Numbered from the stretch's first letter, positions 25,886-34,860 are shown. The stretch: 64,000 nucleotides of DNA from an uncultured Bacilli bacterium (GCA_934140155.1 CAKPBC010000007.1:1-64000), one strand, 5' to 3'. Notes: generated by a model from the sequence alone, not told the origin. Numbers and translations: made by a program.

Positions 25886-25942
25886 AATAATAAAATGTAA
25901 CGGCTTATACAATCGCATGAAATAAAAAAATTAAATAAAAAA

Positions 25943-25971
25943 TTGACAAAGCTATTTTGCATATTTATAAT
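25943..25971 (+). promoter_or_regulatory. Consensus promoter of the 1001-residue lipoprotein gene
   Basis: TTGACA (25943-25948), 17-base spacer, TATAAT (25966-25971): a perfect sigma-A consensus. The leader is about 95 bases. Confidence 0.85.
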
Positions 25972-25989
25972 TATTACAATTATAAATAT
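25961..25989. promoter_or_regulatory. Palindrome over the -10, resembling a PerR/Fur box
   Basis: ATATTTATAATT and AATTATAAATAT are perfect 12-base inverted arms around ATTAC. The 15-base part 25965-25979 (TTATAATTATTACAA) differs from the Bacillus PerR consensus TTATAATNATTATAA at one position. In AT-rich DNA this is suggestive only. Confidence 0.45.
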
Positions 25990-26071
25990 TTTTTCCATAC
26001 ATTTAAATAAATCCCAATAAAAATTATGGATTAAATTTTTAATTTATTAAATAAAAAGGAGAATGAAAATT

Positions 26072-29000
26072 ATGAAAAAATCGTTTTTAGTATTATCAGC
26101 GATTATTGCGTCACTAGGCCTTGTTGCTTGTGGTGAAAATAGTAGTAGTGGTAGCAATAGTAGCAATGGTAGTAATGGAAGTTTAAGCCCATCTATTTCA
26201 GTTATCGAGGATGATACAATTAAAGGAGAAGGAACTAAAGAATCACCTTTCTTGGTTTCTAATCAAAAGCAACTTAAAAAAGTAGCTAATGCTTGTCTAG
26301 GATCTGAAATTACACTTTATATTTCAATTGAAAAAGATTTTGAAATTACCGAAGATTGGGCACCGTTAGGAACACTTAAAGCACCATTTACCGCTAATAT
26401 CAGTGGTAATGGTCATACAATTAAAGGATTAACTATTAATACAGCAGGGGATGAGCAACAATTATTTGGTTTATTTGGATGTTATAGTGGTATAGTAGAA
26501 AACTTAACTGTTGAAGGTAATATTGATATTCAACAACAAATAGCAAGTAGTTATGTTGGATTATTTGCTGGTGTAACATACAATGCTTATTTAAAAGATG
26601 TTACTACAAAAGGTAAAATAGTTGTTAGAAATAATACCGAGGTTGATGAATTAACTTCTTGTGTTGGTGGTGTAAGTGGCGCAAATGTATTAGGTGATAA
26701 GCTTACTTCAACATTTGAAGAAGTATCTTTCTTCGGAGATATTGATTGTCGCGTTAAAGACGCTAATGTTGCAGGTATATTAGGCTGCATTCCTAATGTA
26801 AGTATGATTCAAACATCATCATTATTAATTACTAATAGTTATGTTGAAAGTAATCAAATCAAAGGTGGTAATGTTACTGCTGGTCTTGTTGGTAACTTAG
26901 ATGCTTATACAGGTATTACTAATTCAATTGTTAAGGTCGATAAAATTGAAGCAATTGATAGTAGTGAAGGTGCTTATGTTGGTGGAATTACTGCTGCAGC
27001 ATATTATGAAACAGCATTGATTAATAATGTTGTTTTGGTTAATAGTTTAAAAGCTCCTTCATCACCATCTCCAGCTTATAGTTCATATGCTGGTGTAGTA
27101 ACAGGTCGACCTGTTGAAGATGGTTATGAAGAGTATTCTACTGATTTAGGCAGTGCTATATATGGTAATGGATTTATAAATCCTACTATTGAAGCAGACA
27201 CTACTTTATTAGAACAAGGTGAAACTATTGAAGAAAAAGATGTAGATTCAACTTATTTAATTAAACATGGATTTAATCGTGCTTGGAAAATAGATGGTGG
27301 AAAAGCAGTTTTAAAAGCCACAAAAGACATATCTTCTGATGAAGTTGATGTAATTATTAACAAAAATGATGGAAGTGGAGATTCTAAAACTATTAAAGTT
27401 GAACCAAATACTATTGCTGTTATATCTGAAAATGATTATAAACGTGATGGCTATTTAAATCATGGATTATATTATGATAAAGAAGCTACAGTGGCATATC
27501 GTTTCTATGCTCCAGTTAATAGTGGCTTAGAAGTTAATTGTGGCTGGTTTGATACTTCACGTTTAGCAGGTTTTTATAAAGGTGCATCATCAGTAAATGG
27601 TACAATTCAATTTATGGAAGACGGAACATTTGTTTGGCTAATGTCTGACTTATATTCAAGTATTGGTACTTGGTGGTGTGATGGTAAACATTTAGTTTAT
27701 TCACATCTTTTCCTAAATGATGTGGTTTGTATTTGGGATGAAGCAAATGGAAAATTTACTTTCCCTGATGCAAATGATGATTCTTATTCATATACATTTA
27801 CTAAAACTGGAAAAGTATATGGTTATTGGTCAAATGAAGAAGGTAGACAAATATTCTTAAATGATGATGGAACAGGATCTTATAGTGATGGAGATACTGT
27901 TGTAAGCATTACTTATAGTAAAGTTAGCGAAACAGAACTAAAAGTTAATGATTTTGGTGCTTATGGCGATTGTAAAATAGTTATTGCAAATGATGGATCT
28001 ATTACTTTTTCAGTTGTGGAAGATTATGATTATAGTTACAATTGGAAGTTAGTTAAAGGAAGTGCAGTACCTAATTATGAAAATAAAAAAGCCATTGGTA
28101 AATATAAAGGAAACTTTGCTGGTTGTATAGATTTATTAAAAAATGGGAATTTTGAATATCGTAAGATTAGCGAAGATACAGTTTATGCCTATGGTGGATT
28201 TAGAATAATTGATAGTACAACTGTACAATTAAAATCTAGTGCAGTATCTATTTTTAATGGAACATTTAAATTTGATGCTTCTACAAATACATTAATTAGC
28301 ACAGATGGTACAAAAATTCTTGCTAAAGAAGGCGAATATGTTAATTCATTTATGACTAGTGATAAATCTGTAATTATTCATGTATTTGATAATAAGACTT
28401 ATCTAGTTATTAATGGTAAATTAAATAAGAGTACTACAATTTCTGGAGATTTAGTTGATGGTAATACCATTACTATTGGAAAAGATGAATATAAAATTGA
28501 AGGAACAACATTAAAGTATATTTCTAAAGATCCTGATAAAACTCCATTAGTAAATACATATATTGATGCAAATACTAAAATTGAATTAGTATTAAAAGCT
28601 GATGGAACAGGAACTTATGATGGTTCTGTAATTAATTATACTTTTGATGGAACTAAAGTTAAATTTACTGTTAATGCTCTTGATGTTGAATTAACTTGGA
28701 ATGCATCAAATAAAACTTTAATTGGAACCGCTGATGATGGTGAAGCAGCACCAGTTAGCTTATCTTTCTCAGTTAAGCCAGAAGTAGTAGAAAAGAAAAA
28801 CTTAGTAGGAACTTGGTCTGGACAAGGAGTTTTCTCTAATACATACACTATCACTATTAACGCTGATGGAACATATGTATTTGTAATGCCAGCTGATACC
28901 GTTAATGGAACTTGGACAGGTTCATTAGATGGAACAATCACTTTAGATTCAGCACCAATTTCTGCTATATTTAATGAATGCTCAATCACATATCAAGCAT

Positions 29001-29077
29001 CTTCTGATAAAATTAATGTGGTATGGGAAGATTATGATTATAGTTCAGGATCAGCAACTTGGAGTAGAGTTCAATAA
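26072..29077 (+). CDS. Large surface lipoprotein with GLUG-like region and repeated beta-domains
   Basis: 1001 residues from ATG 26072 (AAGGAG 10 bases upstream; an ATG at 26063 is too close). The signal peptide has lipobox LVAC and a Ser/Gly/Asn stalk. Residues about 50-370 resemble GLUG/adhesin-type repeat proteins: the opening GEGTKESPFLVSNQKQL and NGHTIKGLTI, with GLFG/GLFAG/GVSG turns suggesting a beta-helix. From about 470 onward at least five units share the pattern G-x-W/Y ... DGTG/DGTY ... aromatic-rich strand. The same unit occurs twice in the convergent lipoprotein at 29441-31573. It probably functions in adhesion or glycan binding outside the cell. Confidence 0.75.
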   Translation: MKKSFLVLSAIIASLGLVACGENSSSGSNSSNGSNGSLSPSISVIEDDTIKGEGTKESPFLVSNQKQLKKVANACLGSEITLYISIEKDFEITEDWAPLGTLKAPFTANISGNGHTIKGLTINTAGDEQQLFGLFGCYSGIVENLTVEGNIDIQQQIASSYVGLFAGVTYNAYLKDVTTKGKIVVRNNTEVDELTSCVGGVSGANVLGDKLTSTFEEVSFFGDIDCRVKDANVAGILGCIPNVSMIQTSSLLITNSYVESNQIKGGNVTAGLVGNLDAYTGITNSIVKVDKIEAIDSSEGAYVGGITAAAYYETALINNVVLVNSLKAPSSPSPAYSSYAGVVTGRPVEDGYEEYSTDLGSAIYGNGFINPTIEADTTLLEQGETIEEKDVDSTYLIKHGFNRAWKIDGGKAVLKATKDISSDEVDVIINKNDGSGDSKTIKVEPNTIAVISENDYKRDGYLNHGLYYDKEATVAYRFYAPVNSGLEVNCGWFDTSRLAGFYKGASSVNGTIQFMEDGTFVWLMSDLYSSIGTWWCDGKHLVYSHLFLNDVVCIWDEANGKFTFPDANDDSYSYTFTKTGKVYGYWSNEEGRQIFLNDDGTGSYSDGDTVVSITYSKVSETELKVNDFGAYGDCKIVIANDGSITFSVVEDYDYSYNWKLVKGSAVPNYENKKAIGKYKGNFAGCIDLLKNGNFEYRKISEDTVYAYGGFRIIDSTTVQLKSSAVSIFNGTFKFDASTNTLISTDGTKILAKEGEYVNSFMTSDKSVIIHVFDNKTYLVINGKLNKSTTISGDLVDGNTITIGKDEYKIEGTTLKYISKDPDKTPLVNTYIDANTKIELVLKADGTGTYDGSVINYTFDGTKVKFTVNALDVELTWNASNKTLIGTADDGEAAPVSLSFSVKPEVVEKKNLVGTWSGQGVFSNTYTITINADGTYVFVMPADTVNGTWTGSLDGTITLDSAPISAIFNECSITYQASSDKINVVWEDYDYSSGSATWSRVQ

Positions 29078-29103
29078 TTAAATAGCTAACAATTTAAATA
29101 TAT

Positions 29104-29136
29104 AAGGTCAAGTATAATGATATATTTGGCCTTTTA
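29104..29136 (+). terminator. Terminator of the large lipoprotein gene
   Basis: AAGGTCAA pairs with TTGGCCTT (one G-U) and is followed by TTATT. Confidence 0.65.
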
Positions 29137-29272
29137 TTATGGGTTGGATTAAGTGTATTATGTGCAGTTAAATGAGTATTTTAAACTTCTAATGGGGTGG
29201 TAGTTCAAATAAAAAATCCTTTCGATATAATTAGTTTGCAACAACAAATTAAATATGAAAGGAGGGTTTATC

Positions 29273-29416
29273 ATGCCCATAAACAATGGTACCTTAAATT
29301 TTTTAAATTTAAAAGATGTTAATATCGAAGAATGTGATTTAATAGTAAATGTTAATACATTATTTTTTGATGTTGTACTAAAGAAAATGCTAAAAAGAGA
29401 TTGCGTCTCGGTTTAA
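29273..29416 (+). CDS. Small peptide, 47 residues, overlapping its terminator
   Basis: Begins MPINNGTLNFLNLKDV and ends KRDCVSV. A very strong ribosome site (AAAGGAGGG) lies 5 bases upstream, which is the main evidence that it is real. It has two Cys (21 and 44), no signal peptide, a negative N-terminal half and a basic C-terminal half. The stop codon lies in the loop of the terminator hairpin. Family unknown. Together with the 41-residue peptide at 7650 it shows that short genes sit between the surface-protein genes. Confidence 0.6.
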   Translation: MPINNGTLNFLNLKDVNIEECDLIVNVNTLFFDVVLKKMLKRDCVSV

Positions 29417-29435
29417 TGAATGCAATCTCTTTTTT
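29396..29435. terminator. Bidirectional terminator for the 47-residue peptide and the lipoprotein operon
   Basis: AGAGATTGC and GCAATCTCT form a perfect 9-bp stem with a 17-base loop. T-run follows on the plus strand and also on the minus strand, where the three-lipoprotein operon ends. Confidence 0.75.
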
Positions 29436-29440
29436 ATAAA

Positions 29441-31573
29441 TTATTTAGCTCTTGTAAATGTTACTGGATAATAACCTTCATCATCTTCGAAACGAATTTC
29501 AAGTTTATCTTGTTCTTCAGATAAAGATATGATTTTATTTACCCAGTAGTAAATACTTTTCCAACCATCTTTTGGGAAAGTAAGAGTGGTTCCATCAAAT
29601 TCCCATGTTAATTTGTATGTGCTAGTTCTACCATTTTTTATAGTTCCAGTACCATCTTCATTTAGTACAAGAGTTGTTGTACCAAAATCATCATCGTCAG
29701 ACACCCATGTTCCTACTAACCACATAGCTTTAGTTAATGTCATGTTTACATCTTCATAATCGCCATCTGCATTTGTTGATGGCATTGTTAGTGTTATAGA
29801 TTTTTTGTCTTCGGAAATTGAAATTCCTTTTGGTGTTTTTAGCATATTTTCTTCTGAATCCCACGAACTGAATACTATGGTAGTTCCATCGTAAGACCAA
29901 TTAAATGTTGCTTCATTAGGAACAACAACGCCTGCATCTTGTTTTACTGAACCGGTGCCATTTGCATTAAAGGTAAAAGTAGTATCAAAACCAGCAACTT
30001 TGTGGGTCCACGTACCAATAAGCCAATTTGATTGCTCATCTTGTTTCTTTTCAACAGTTATTGTTAATTTTCTTGAAGTTACATCAGGATTGTTTTTGCT
30101 TCTAACGGTAATATTAGAAGTACCTTCTTTTAATCCTTTGATTGATAATGATTTTCTATCCACTATTTCACCAATTTCAACTACAGTAGGGTCACTAGAA
30201 ATTGCTTCTAATTCTTCTTCAGACGCTGTAGGATAAGCTTCGATTTTAATAGTAGCAGTATCATCAACTTTTAAAGTTTTGTTAGTGATAGATATCCAAA
30301 TTGAGTTTAAACTTGGACTTGTTACAGTTACTTTTTTTGTAACACTAACGCTTCTAATAGGATCTGCGATAGTTAATGTTGCTTCACCAGATTTAACAGC
30401 TTTAGCACTACCAGTAAAGGAATTAAGTTCAATAACGGATGGATCGGATGATTCTACAATTTTGAATTCATCAACATTTAATGCAGTAGCAGGAGAAAAT
30501 TTATTAATTCTTACATCGACATATTGACCTGCTTCAGCTTTGCCATCGTTATTTTCTTTATCAGAATAAGAAGATACATAGAATTCATCAATAGAAGTAA
30601 TGTAATACTTAGAAACATCAAATGTAATTTCTTCTTTATTGTCTTCACCTAATACAAAAGTTGCTTTGTATTTAGAAGAAGAAGTTGGTTTTTGACTAGC
30701 ATCAATAGGCTCATTTGTTTCGCTATCAAAATTATCAGATGGCCATGTATTAGATTCTAATTGACCTTCTAATAATTGATTGTTTTCATCAAAAGACAAT
30801 TTAGCTTTATTTATGGTGCGATTATTTACGAATGTTACAGTTAATTCATAGAAATCATCTCTAGTTTTGCTAGTAAATGTTGCACCATCAACTAAGATGT
30901 TTGAAACATTCTTTTGGAACCATGTTTTGTTATACATTACGCCATCTATTTCTTTTTTAGCGTCATCTAAAGAAATTTGTGCTTTTTCATCTTCAACATT
31001 AGAAACGATATTTTTTCTTTTAGCATGTTTTCCTAAATAGTTTTCAATATCATAGAATGTAGTATCATTAAATCCTTTATAGATTAATAAGTCACCAGTT
31101 TCAAGTGAACCATCATCTTCAACTGTTGCTTTTCCTTTGATTAATATTTCGTTTTTATTAAATGTAACATCACCATTGGCTTTTTTAGAAGAGTTATCTT
31201 CAAACGAATAGCCTTTAATCTTTGTTGCATTAATGTTAGCTTTGATTTCACTAATTGAACTTGGAATATCAAAAACTGGTTGTGGCGCAACGCTAGTAGA
31301 TGGCTTGCTAACTGAATCACTAGTGCTATTTGATGGCTTAGTACTAACTGAATCACTAGTACTATTTGAAGGTTTAGTACTAACTGAATCGCTAGTACTA
31401 TTTGAAGGTTTGCTACTAGTTGATTCGCTAGTAATTTCTGATGGTTTATTACTAGTTGAATTACTAATTGATCCGCTACTAGAAACTGATCCACTATTAG
31501 ATGTTGTTTCACCGCAACTAGCCATAGCAAATACGCTTGCTAAAAGTAATATATAAGAAATTTTCTTTTTCAT
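29441..31573 (-). CDS. Lipoprotein with Ser/Thr repeat stalk, Big_2-like domains and DGTG beta-repeats
   Basis: 710 residues. Signal peptide with lipobox MASC (Cys20). The stalk (about 22-100) is built from a 12-residue repeat of the type KPSNSTSDSVST. A domain of unknown type follows (about 105-330). Two Ig-like Big_2-type domains lie at about 335-415 and 420-510 (EITLSVxxxxK-like strands with SGEATLTI and GTSNITV). Two beta-repeats (GTWTHKV...NANGTG and GTWVSDD...NEDGTG) end the protein. It is the last gene of a three-lipoprotein operon. A surface role is likely, ligand unknown. Confidence 0.75.
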   Translation of the reverse strand: MKKKISYILLLASVFAMASCGETTSNSGSVSSSGSISNSTSNKPSEITSESTSSKPSNSTSDSVSTKPSNSTSDSVSTKPSNSTSDSVSKPSTSVAPQPVFDIPSSISEIKANINATKIKGYSFEDNSSKKANGDVTFNKNEILIKGKATVEDDGSLETGDLLIYKGFNDTTFYDIENYLGKHAKRKNIVSNVEDEKAQISLDDAKKEIDGVMYNKTWFQKNVSNILVDGATFTSKTRDDFYELTVTFVNNRTINKAKLSFDENNQLLEGQLESNTWPSDNFDSETNEPIDASQKPTSSSKYKATFVLGEDNKEEITFDVSKYYITSIDEFYVSSYSDKENNDGKAEAGQYVDVRINKFSPATALNVDEFKIVESSDPSVIELNSFTGSAKAVKSGEATLTIADPIRSVSVTKKVTVTSPSLNSIWISITNKTLKVDDTATIKIEAYPTASEEELEAISSDPTVVEIGEIVDRKSLSIKGLKEGTSNITVRSKNNPDVTSRKLTITVEKKQDEQSNWLIGTWTHKVAGFDTTFTFNANGTGSVKQDAGVVVPNEATFNWSYDGTTIVFSSWDSEENMLKTPKGISISEDKKSITLTMPSTNADGDYEDVNMTLTKAMWLVGTWVSDDDDFGTTTLVLNEDGTGTIKNGRTSTYKLTWEFDGTTLTFPKDGWKSIYYWVNKIISLSEEQDKLEIRFEDDEGYYPVTFTRAK
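31303..31420 (-). repeat. 36-bp tandem repeats coding the lipoprotein stalk
   Basis: About three near-identical 36-bp units encode KPSNSTSDSVST-type dodecapeptides. Differences between copies are mostly single bases. Such arrays can change length by slippage. Confidence 0.75.
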
Positions 31574-31603
31574 AAATTATCAACTCCTTTTTAGATAATT
31601 TAA

Positions 31604-33004
31604 TTAACCTAATTGGATTGGCAATTCAGTGTCACCTATATTTTCATAAGTAACAGTTGCTTTTCCACGAATGTTATTGATTGAATCGTAGTATTCAAAA
31701 TTTAAAGATTCAAATTTATTGGATGCATTTAATTTGATTTCTAACAATGTTATATATTGAGCGTAATAACTTGCTTCAGTATATGGTGCGATTAAACTAA
31801 TAATAGCTGATTCAAATCCTTCGTGAACGGTAAATGTCTTTTTATCATCGCTTACTTCAAATAAAGCAGTACTAAATCCTAAATAATTTGGATATAATAA
31901 ATCTTCATCAACAGAATCATCATCGTAGACTGTTACTTTTTGTTCTCCACTAGAAGAAGTTGCTACTTTAAATTCATAGAAATATCCACCTTCTTTTTTG
32001 AAGCCATAAGAGTTATTACTAGAATCTACAGCATTAGAATAAACTGCATCTTCTGTAGCGTAATAATATCCAACAGAAGTTCCAGCAGCTTCTTCACGCA
32101 TAGTTTTAGCAGTAAAATTCTTACTTAAATTTAAAGAGTAAGAAATATTAGTTAAAGCATCCTCTAATACATCAAGACCATCAACATTTTCATCAAATGG
32201 AGTAATTTCTGGTATTGATGTTTCTTCATCCCAATTGAATGTTAATTCAAATCGATATGAAGAACTAACACCACTAACAATAGTGGAAGAAGAACTAGTG
32301 TAAATAGTTACTTTATCAAATTTATTATCTTTTACAGACAATAACACTTTGGTGGCAGTAACATTTTGTAAAACTAAACTAGTAGCAAAAGTTGTACTAA
32401 TTTTTGGTTTTATTAAATATTGACCATTTAATTTTACTAAATCAGAATATGCTAAGCTTTTAAATGGTGAAGCAAAATATTCATCAAATTTAACTTTGTC
32501 ACTTGATCTATTGCTAACAGGAATATCTTTAACTTCATTTTTTAATGTTAATTCTCTTTGATAAGTATATCCATCATCTTTAGCAAAATATGTGTATGAA
32601 TATGGATCATCGAAAGTTTTCTCATCGATTTCGTAATGGTAAACAAGATTATTTGTAACAATTTTTTCATTGAAAATATTATGAAGATCATAACTTTCAA
32701 TATCAACTTGTTCACTACCGTTATTGTATGTTGTAATAACTTGTCCTTTTACGCCAAAATAATGTTCACGGCTATGAGCTAGTGCCTCTGCTAAACTATT
32801 ACCGGTACTAACGTTAGTACTAGTTGAATTACTTGTACTAGGTGGTACACTTATAGATGGTTTCTCACTAGCTGATTCACTAGTGTTAGTTGATGGAATG
32901 TTACTAATTGATGGTAGAATGCTAATGCTGTTAGAATTATTTTTTTCGCAAGCAACTAATAAAATAGATAATAATGGTACTAATACTAATAAAGTTTTTT
33001 TCAT
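31604..33004 (-). CDS. Lipoprotein, 466 residues, Ser-rich stalk
   Basis: Start taken at the ATG at 33004 (GAGGA upstream), giving MKKTLLVLV with lipobox LVAC. A Ser/Thr/Pro stalk follows (about 22-70). The remainder (about 70-466) is beta-rich without a recognised family and resembles the neighbouring protein at 33006-34544 in size, layout and motifs (EDVxY..YATEDxxYS, LxPNxLGFxxxxFxxxxxxKxF). The two are therefore tandem paralogues. The start lies 1 base beyond the upstream stop, so translation is coupled. Confidence 0.72.
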   Translation of the reverse strand: MKKTLLVLVPLLSILLVACEKNNSNSISILPSISNIPSTNTSESASEKPSISVPPSTSNSTSTNVSTGNSLAEALAHSREHYFGVKGQVITTYNNGSEQVDIESYDLHNIFNEKIVTNNLVYHYEIDEKTFDDPYSYTYFAKDDGYTYQRELTLKNEVKDIPVSNRSSDKVKFDEYFASPFKSLAYSDLVKLNGQYLIKPKISTTFATSLVLQNVTATKVLLSVKDNKFDKVTIYTSSSSTIVSGVSSSYRFELTFNWDEETSIPEITPFDENVDGLDVLEDALTNISYSLNLSKNFTAKTMREEAAGTSVGYYYATEDAVYSNAVDSSNNSYGFKKEGGYFYEFKVATSSSGEQKVTVYDDDSVDEDLLYPNYLGFSTALFEVSDDKKTFTVHEGFESAIISLIAPYTEASYYAQYITLLEIKLNASNKFESLNFEYYDSINNIRGKATVTYENIGDTELPIQLG

Positions 33005-33005
33005 A

Positions 33006-34544
33006 TTATTTGTCCTCGCCACTTGAATCAGATGTAGTATTCTTTTTGGCTGTTGGTAATACAGTAGTACCAACGTTTTTAATGGTGTATGTTATAGTGT
33101 CTTCATATGTTGCATACATGTCTCTACCAGTCCAACCCCATGAAATGATTTTGTTAGATTCATCTAAATTAAAGAATACTTTTGAGGCAATATAGTATGG
33201 TTCATATCTATCATAGAAAGGTGAAATTAAACGATGAATTTCGTCAACAACAGAACTATTTGTTGTATAGAATTGTTTATTCTTTTCGTTGTATAAGAAG
33301 AATTCAGGAGCGAATCCTAAGAAATTTGGCTCTAATTCTTCTCTACTTAAATAATCTTCTGGATTTTCACCAGTAGAATCAAAGATGCCATCACCAATTG
33401 AAGCATTTGGGCCACTTACATAATGTGTGTATTTATGGAATTTTCCATCTTCCTCATTATATTTATAACCTATTTTGTAACTATCATAAACTGCTTTAAA
33501 ATCACTATAGAATCCATCTTCGGTTGCATAGTTATCATAAGATACATCTTCAGGAAGATCAGCACATGAATCAACAGCGGTAATAGTATAATTCTTTTTG
33601 TCAATTGTAGATTCTTTTAAATCTTTTAAAGCTGCTTTTAATATATCGTGTTCATCACGATGCTTTACTGTTTTAATTGTTGGCAAATCTAATTCTCCTG
33701 CACAAACGACACTAAATGTACAATCAAGGAAGAAATCAGCAGGTTCCAAATAGTTATCTGATCTAGGTTGGGTTGTAATGATTATATCTGTAAACCTTTT
33801 GTTTCCTAATCCTAATGAAACAGAAGCAACTTCAAAATCATAATAACTAAATCTTTGTGTGCTAGATAATGAAATTAAACCATTAAATGCACTTACTTTA
33901 TCCTCTGATAAATAATATCTTTCTTCAATATAAGAGAAGTCATCTACAGTTATATCTTTGAATGGATTTAAGCAATATGAATCATAATCCATTGTTGTAT
34001 CAGTTCTTGGATTAATAAATTGATAAGATTGTATTTCATTCATTAAATTAAGTTTGTTATATGACATTTTGCCGTCTTTATCTTTTACAAAAATGTAATC
34101 GTACTTGAGTTCATCACCATTAAACTCTGAATAATTCTTTTTCCATTGCATAAAATTATCGGTAATAGTGATGTCTAAATCACCTTCGCTTGAGTTATCA
34201 CCATCTTCTACATAGATAGAAGTGATAGACCCATTAAAACCAACTGATACTTTTGCTTTTTCTAAAGCCACCTTTAAATTCTCTTTTGTGTCAGGAGTGA
34301 TGGTTCCAGAAGTGGAAGTACTTGTACTAGTTGAAGGTTTATTACTAGTTGATTCACTAGTACTAGTTGAAGGTTTATTACTAGTTGATTCACTAGTGCT
34401 AGTTGATGGAACGTTGCTAGTAGATTCACTAATACTAGCTGATGGTTTTGTAGAATTTGAATTTGATGGTATAGAAATTTGATCACAAGCTGCTACGGAA
34501 GCTGCTACTATACCTAATGTAAAAAGAAGATTAGTTTTTTTCAT
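33006..34544 (-). CDS. Lipoprotein, 512 residues, first gene of a three-lipoprotein operon
   Basis: Signal peptide with a lipobox-like VAACD (Cys20). The stalk (about 25-85) is made of STSESTSNKPST-type dodecapeptides. The C-terminal part matches its paralogue next door: YATEDGFYSDF near 345 and LEPNFLGFAPEFFLYNEKNKQF near 405. Ribosome site AAAGG lies just after a perfect leader hairpin. A cre-like site and a good promoter precede it, so carbon-source control of the whole operon is plausible. Function unknown. Confidence 0.72.
   Translation of the reverse strand: MKKTNLLFTLGIVAASVAACDQISIPSNSNSTKPSASISESTSNVPSTSTSESTSNKPSTSTSESTSNKPSTSTSTSTSGTITPDTKENLKVALEKAKVSVGFNGSITSIYVEDGDNSSEGDLDITITDNFMQWKKNYSEFNGDELKYDYIFVKDKDGKMSYNKLNLMNEIQSYQFINPRTDTTMDYDSYCLNPFKDITVDDFSYIEERYYLSEDKVSAFNGLISLSSTQRFSYYDFEVASVSLGLGNKRFTDIIITTQPRSDNYLEPADFFLDCTFSVVCAGELDLPTIKTVKHRDEHDILKAALKDLKESTIDKKNYTITAVDSCADLPEDVSYDNYATEDGFYSDFKAVYDSYKIGYKYNEEDGKFHKYTHYVSGPNASIGDGIFDSTGENPEDYLSREELEPNFLGFAPEFFLYNEKNKQFYTTNSSVVDEIHRLISPFYDRYEPYYIASKVFFNLDESNKIISWGWTGRDMYATYEDTITYTIKNVGTTVLPTAKKNTTSDSSGEDK
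34318..34450 (-). repeat. 36-bp tandem repeats coding the first lipoprotein's stalk
   Basis: About three to four 36-bp units (STSESTSNKPST at the protein level). They have the same period as the array at 31303-31420 but a different consensus. Confidence 0.75.
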
Positions 34545-34559
34545 AATTTTTCCTTTCTT

Positions 34560-34580
34560 GAGTAATATATAATATTACTC
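34560..34580 (-). promoter_or_regulatory. Leader stem-loop before the lipoprotein operon
   Basis: GAGTAATAT and ATATTACTC form a perfect 9-bp stem with a 3-base loop, then AAGAAAGG directly. The junction CTCAAGAAAGG is identical to that of the atp leader. Confidence 0.7.
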
Positions 34581-34598
34581 TTTTTATCTTTTGTGTAA

Positions 34599-34627
34599 AT
34601 AATATCATTACTTATACTTTATGTAAA
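34599..34627 (-). promoter_or_regulatory. Promoter of the three-lipoprotein operon
   Basis: Minus strand: TTTACA (34622-34627), 17-base spacer, TATTAT (34599-34604). Confidence 0.7.
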
Positions 34628-34650
34628 TAAAATATAAAATATTTTAAAAT

Positions 34651-34664
34651 AAAAAGCGCTTTCA
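34651..34664. promoter_or_regulatory. cre-like site (possible CcpA operator)
   Basis: Minus strand TGAAAGCGCTTTTT matches the catabolite-responsive element consensus except at its last two bases. It lies about 25 bases upstream of the -35. Confidence 0.45.
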
Positions 34665-34726
34665 TTTTTAATCGTAATTTTGTAATTTTCTTGGGAAGAT
34701 TATAGAGAAGAAGATGAATTTTAATA

Positions 34727-34811
34727 TAAAAAAAGACGAATTGAAACAGCTGTTTATTAGAATACTCTAGAAATATATCTAATATCTAGGCCGAGATTAT
34801 TCAATCCGTCT
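34727..34811 (-). ncRNA. Probable small RNA of about 85 nt
   Basis: A complete transcription unit with no reading frame. The promoter lies at 34817-34845. Near the predicted start, a 14-base arm (34800-34813) pairs with 34732-34745 (one G-U). The inner part contains CTAGA/TCTAG and ATTAGA/TCTAAT alternatives and the palindrome ACAGCTGT. The outer stem is followed by seven T. It matches no small RNA I know (not SRP, 6S, tmRNA or RNase P). It could instead be a leader of the lipoprotein operon, but that operon has its own promoter about 100 bases further on. Confidence 0.5.
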
Positions 34812-34816
34812 TTATT

Positions 34817-34845
34817 ATTATACATCAATTAAAAAAAACAGTAAA
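34817..34845 (-). promoter_or_regulatory. Promoter of the probable small RNA
   Basis: Minus strand: TTTACT (34840-34845), 17-base spacer, TATAAT (34817-34822). Confidence 0.6.
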
Positions 34846-34860
34846 TAAAACTTCTTATAA

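Noticed and set aside
31303..31420. Short regular repeats that could suggest CRISPR
   Set aside because: There are no unique spacers, the array is in frame inside a coding region, and no cas gene is present.
31233..31556. A long plus-strand frame with LVLTESLVLFEG repeats
   Set aside because: It is the antisense of the 36-bp stalk repeats of the minus-strand lipoprotein; the repeat keeps all frames open.
34222..34482. A plus-strand frame with repeated LLLVDSLVLVEG
   Set aside because: Antisense of the stalk repeats of the 33006-34544 lipoprotein, not a gene.
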